A program made the position numbers and the translations under genes. Below, in pieces: positions 62,805 to 64,000 of a stretch of DNA of 64,000 nt (positions are counted from its first letter, which is position 1; every line of letters starts with the position of its first letter). A model generated the notes under the pieces. The model did no database searches. It was not told the origin of the DNA and was given only the letters and a program-made list of their open reading frames with translations. The stretch is taken from positions 1 to 64,000 of the forward strand of contig AHHB01000031.1 of the NCBI GenBank assembly GCA_000242815.2. Reading direction: 5' to 3'. The DNA is from Janthinobacterium lividum PAMC 25724 (lineage in GTDB: Bacteria > Pseudomonadota > Gammaproteobacteria > Burkholderiales > Burkholderiaceae_D).

Positions 62805-63185
62805 GTGGATAAGAGTAGTCGGCGCGAAGACCTATTTTACCAACTCAGGAGTTATCTATTGGACAAAGCTTACTTCTTCATTGTGGGCGCATTCGCATTG
62901 TCTGTGTTGCTAGGTTTGCGCAACACAAGACTCTGGCCTGTGCTTTGTCTTGTAGCGATAGCGCCTTCTGTACTAAGCCTTGCAGGCTTAGGCTTTGCGT
63001 CGACAAGCATGCTGTTTTTTAGTCTTCATCTTGTCGGTATAACAATTCTGTACACCTTCATCGGTTTGGCGGGGGTGCTGCTGGGCAAAAGCATCCGCAA
63101 GCGATTGAGCAGAAATGGCGGCCAGGGAAGCACCAATTTATTCATCTGGCACCATTCCCTGCTGCGGTTTGACCTGAGACAATAA
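62805..63185 (+). pseudogene. Small membrane protein truncated by an IS5-type element
   Basis: The ORF (GTG start at 62805) encodes about 126 aa with three hydrophobic segments (about 22-40, 44-64, 68-92), ending in a basic stretch KSIRKRLSRNGG. Codon use is more AT-rich than the neighbours, suggesting acquired DNA. The last dozen residues (HHSLLRFDLRQ) are encoded by the left end of the following IS element, which starts near 63148, so the native C-terminus has been replaced. The family is not recognised, so the loss may be only a few residues. Confidence 0.55.
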
Positions 63186-63880
63186 CGGTATCGCCACCGT
63201 CCGCCATCGATCATGCAAAAGAGCTTCTCTGACCTCGAATACGCCGCCAAGAAGAAACTAACGCGGCGCGACCGCTTCCTGGCCGAAATCGACAGCGTGA
63301 CGCCGTGGGGCAAGCTGCACAAGCTGATCGAGCCGTTCTATCCGAAGGTCGAGGGCGCCGGTCGCCCGCCGATCGGACTAGCGCGCATGCTGCGCATGTA
63401 TGTGGCCCAGCAATGCTTTGGATTGTCTGACGAAGGCATCGAAGACGCAATCTACGACAGCCAATCGATTCGCGCCTTTGTCGGCATTGATCTGGGCCGC
63501 GAGTCGGCGCCAGACGCGACGACCTTGCTGAAGTTCCGCCACCTGCTGGAAGCCAACGCGCTGACGCGCCAGATTTTCGACACGATCAACGGGCACTTGG
63601 CCGAGAAGGGTCTGATGATGCGCGAAGGCACCATCGTCGACGCCACGCTGATCGCCGCGCCGCCGTCCACCAAAAACAAGGACGGCAAGCGTGATCCGGA
63701 GATGCACCAGTCGAAAAAGGGCAATGACTGGCACTTTGGCATGAAGGCCCACGTCGGCGTGGACGCCGCGTCTGGCCTGGTGCATACCGTCATCGGCACG
63801 GCCGGCAATGTTGCCGACGTGACGCAGATTGAGGTTGTCCAACAGTGTACGCAAAACGTGTCTGGCTTTAAATAGCGGCC
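63148..63880 (+). mobile_element. Truncated IS5-family insertion sequence (left part)
   Basis: The element appears to begin at GGCACCATTCCC (63148-63159), 65 bp before the transposase start, in a position suited to a terminal repeat. The transposase frame is normal up to about 63828 and then changes. No matching right terminal repeat is visible nearby, so the right part is missing and the element should be immobile. Confidence 0.65.
63213..63875 (+). pseudogene. IS5-family transposase, C-terminally truncated
   Basis: The 220-aa product starts MQKSFSDLEYAAKKKLTRRD, with the DUF772-type N-terminal domain (GRPPIGLARMLRMYVAQQCF, LSDEGIEDAIYDS) and the start of the DDE domain. REGTIVDATLIAAPPSTKNK gives the first Asp, and HFGMKAHVGVDAASGLVHTV follows. 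After GNAVADVTQ-like GNVADVTQ (about residue 205) it turns into unrelated residues and stops. Full-length relatives run to about 310-330 aa and need the second Asp and the Glu, both absent here. It is therefore non-functional. Confidence 0.85.
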
Positions 63881-64000
63881 AGCTACGACGGGGTACATAA
63901 TCACACGACTCTAGACATTGTAACTGTCCCCCCCCATCATCAGCCTGCGCTGGTACTCGATTACGCACGCAGCCGCGAGCTGGCCACGGCACCGTTGCTC
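63881..64000. other. Window edge, unassigned
   Basis: An eight-C run lies at about 63929-63937. From there one frame is open to the end (LVLDYARSRELATAPLL), with no start codon seen, so it may be part of another gene or a scrap. Confidence 0.25.

Noticed and set aside
1-64000. tRNA, rRNA or CRISPR arrays
   Set aside because: I saw no cloverleaf-like sequences ending in CCA context, no ribosomal RNA signatures and no regularly spaced repeats; the tandem repeats found are short and contiguous.

Overview
The window is GC-rich chromosomal DNA from a betaproteobacterium, most likely an Oxalobacteraceae member (Janthinobacterium/Massilia/Duganella type). This follows from a monomeric NADP isocitrate dehydrogenase, a PEP-CTERM protein, FolE2 as GTP cyclohydrolase, a zinc-type HemB, an NsrR/Hmp nitric-oxide module and the overall style of the proteins. 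I saw no tRNA, rRNA or CRISPR array.

Layout. 1-2,550: decayed edge with a truncated REP-associated transposase, its repeats, a VCBS/FG-GAP scrap and a PEP-CTERM protein. 2,555-8,450: icd, then a minus-strand cluster of sulfotransferase, APS kinase and a chemotaxis receptor. 8,890-17,700: AroP-like permease, AlkB, FolE2, a class D beta-lactamase directly before a class A penicillin-binding protein, and an FeS-type photolyase. 17,800-25,000: small enzymes, two exporters/regulators, then hmp, DUF485-ActP and nsrR. 25,500-31,000: ppc, gap and pyk. 31,500-41,400: signalling, with a 1,237-aa MHYT hybrid kinase followed by an HD-GYP response regulator, a lipase-like lipoprotein, a DUF481 protein and a two-component pair whose kinase is frameshifted. 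41,600-47,800: DUF535, hemB, an MBL-fold protein, msrA, DUF1842 and hmgA.

The most unusual part is 48,001-56,779. A plus-strand gene encodes an exported NodB-deacetylase + caspase-like protease (with an EF-hand loop) + TPR fusion. It converges, 21 bp apart, with a five-gene minus-strand operon. Three products are paralogous long-helical proteins resembling the XaxA/YaxA (alpha-xenorhabdolysin) pore-forming toxins. Two of these have a hydrophobic hairpin and one does not. The fourth is an exported helical protein and the fifth a multi-spanning membrane protein with a degenerate receiver domain. A 13-bp-stem hairpin and a nine-G tract sit at control positions in the operon. My working idea is a multi-component alpha-pore-forming toxin (secreted or self-directed) linked to a caspase-like protease and a membrane sensor. 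The functional link is inference.

56,800-64,000: a graveyard of gene pieces (TonB-dependent receptor, LysE), a divergent YeiH exporter/LysR pair, a flavodoxin-fold reductase, cytochrome c, an RhtA-like exporter, and a small membrane-protein gene cut by a truncated IS5-family element.
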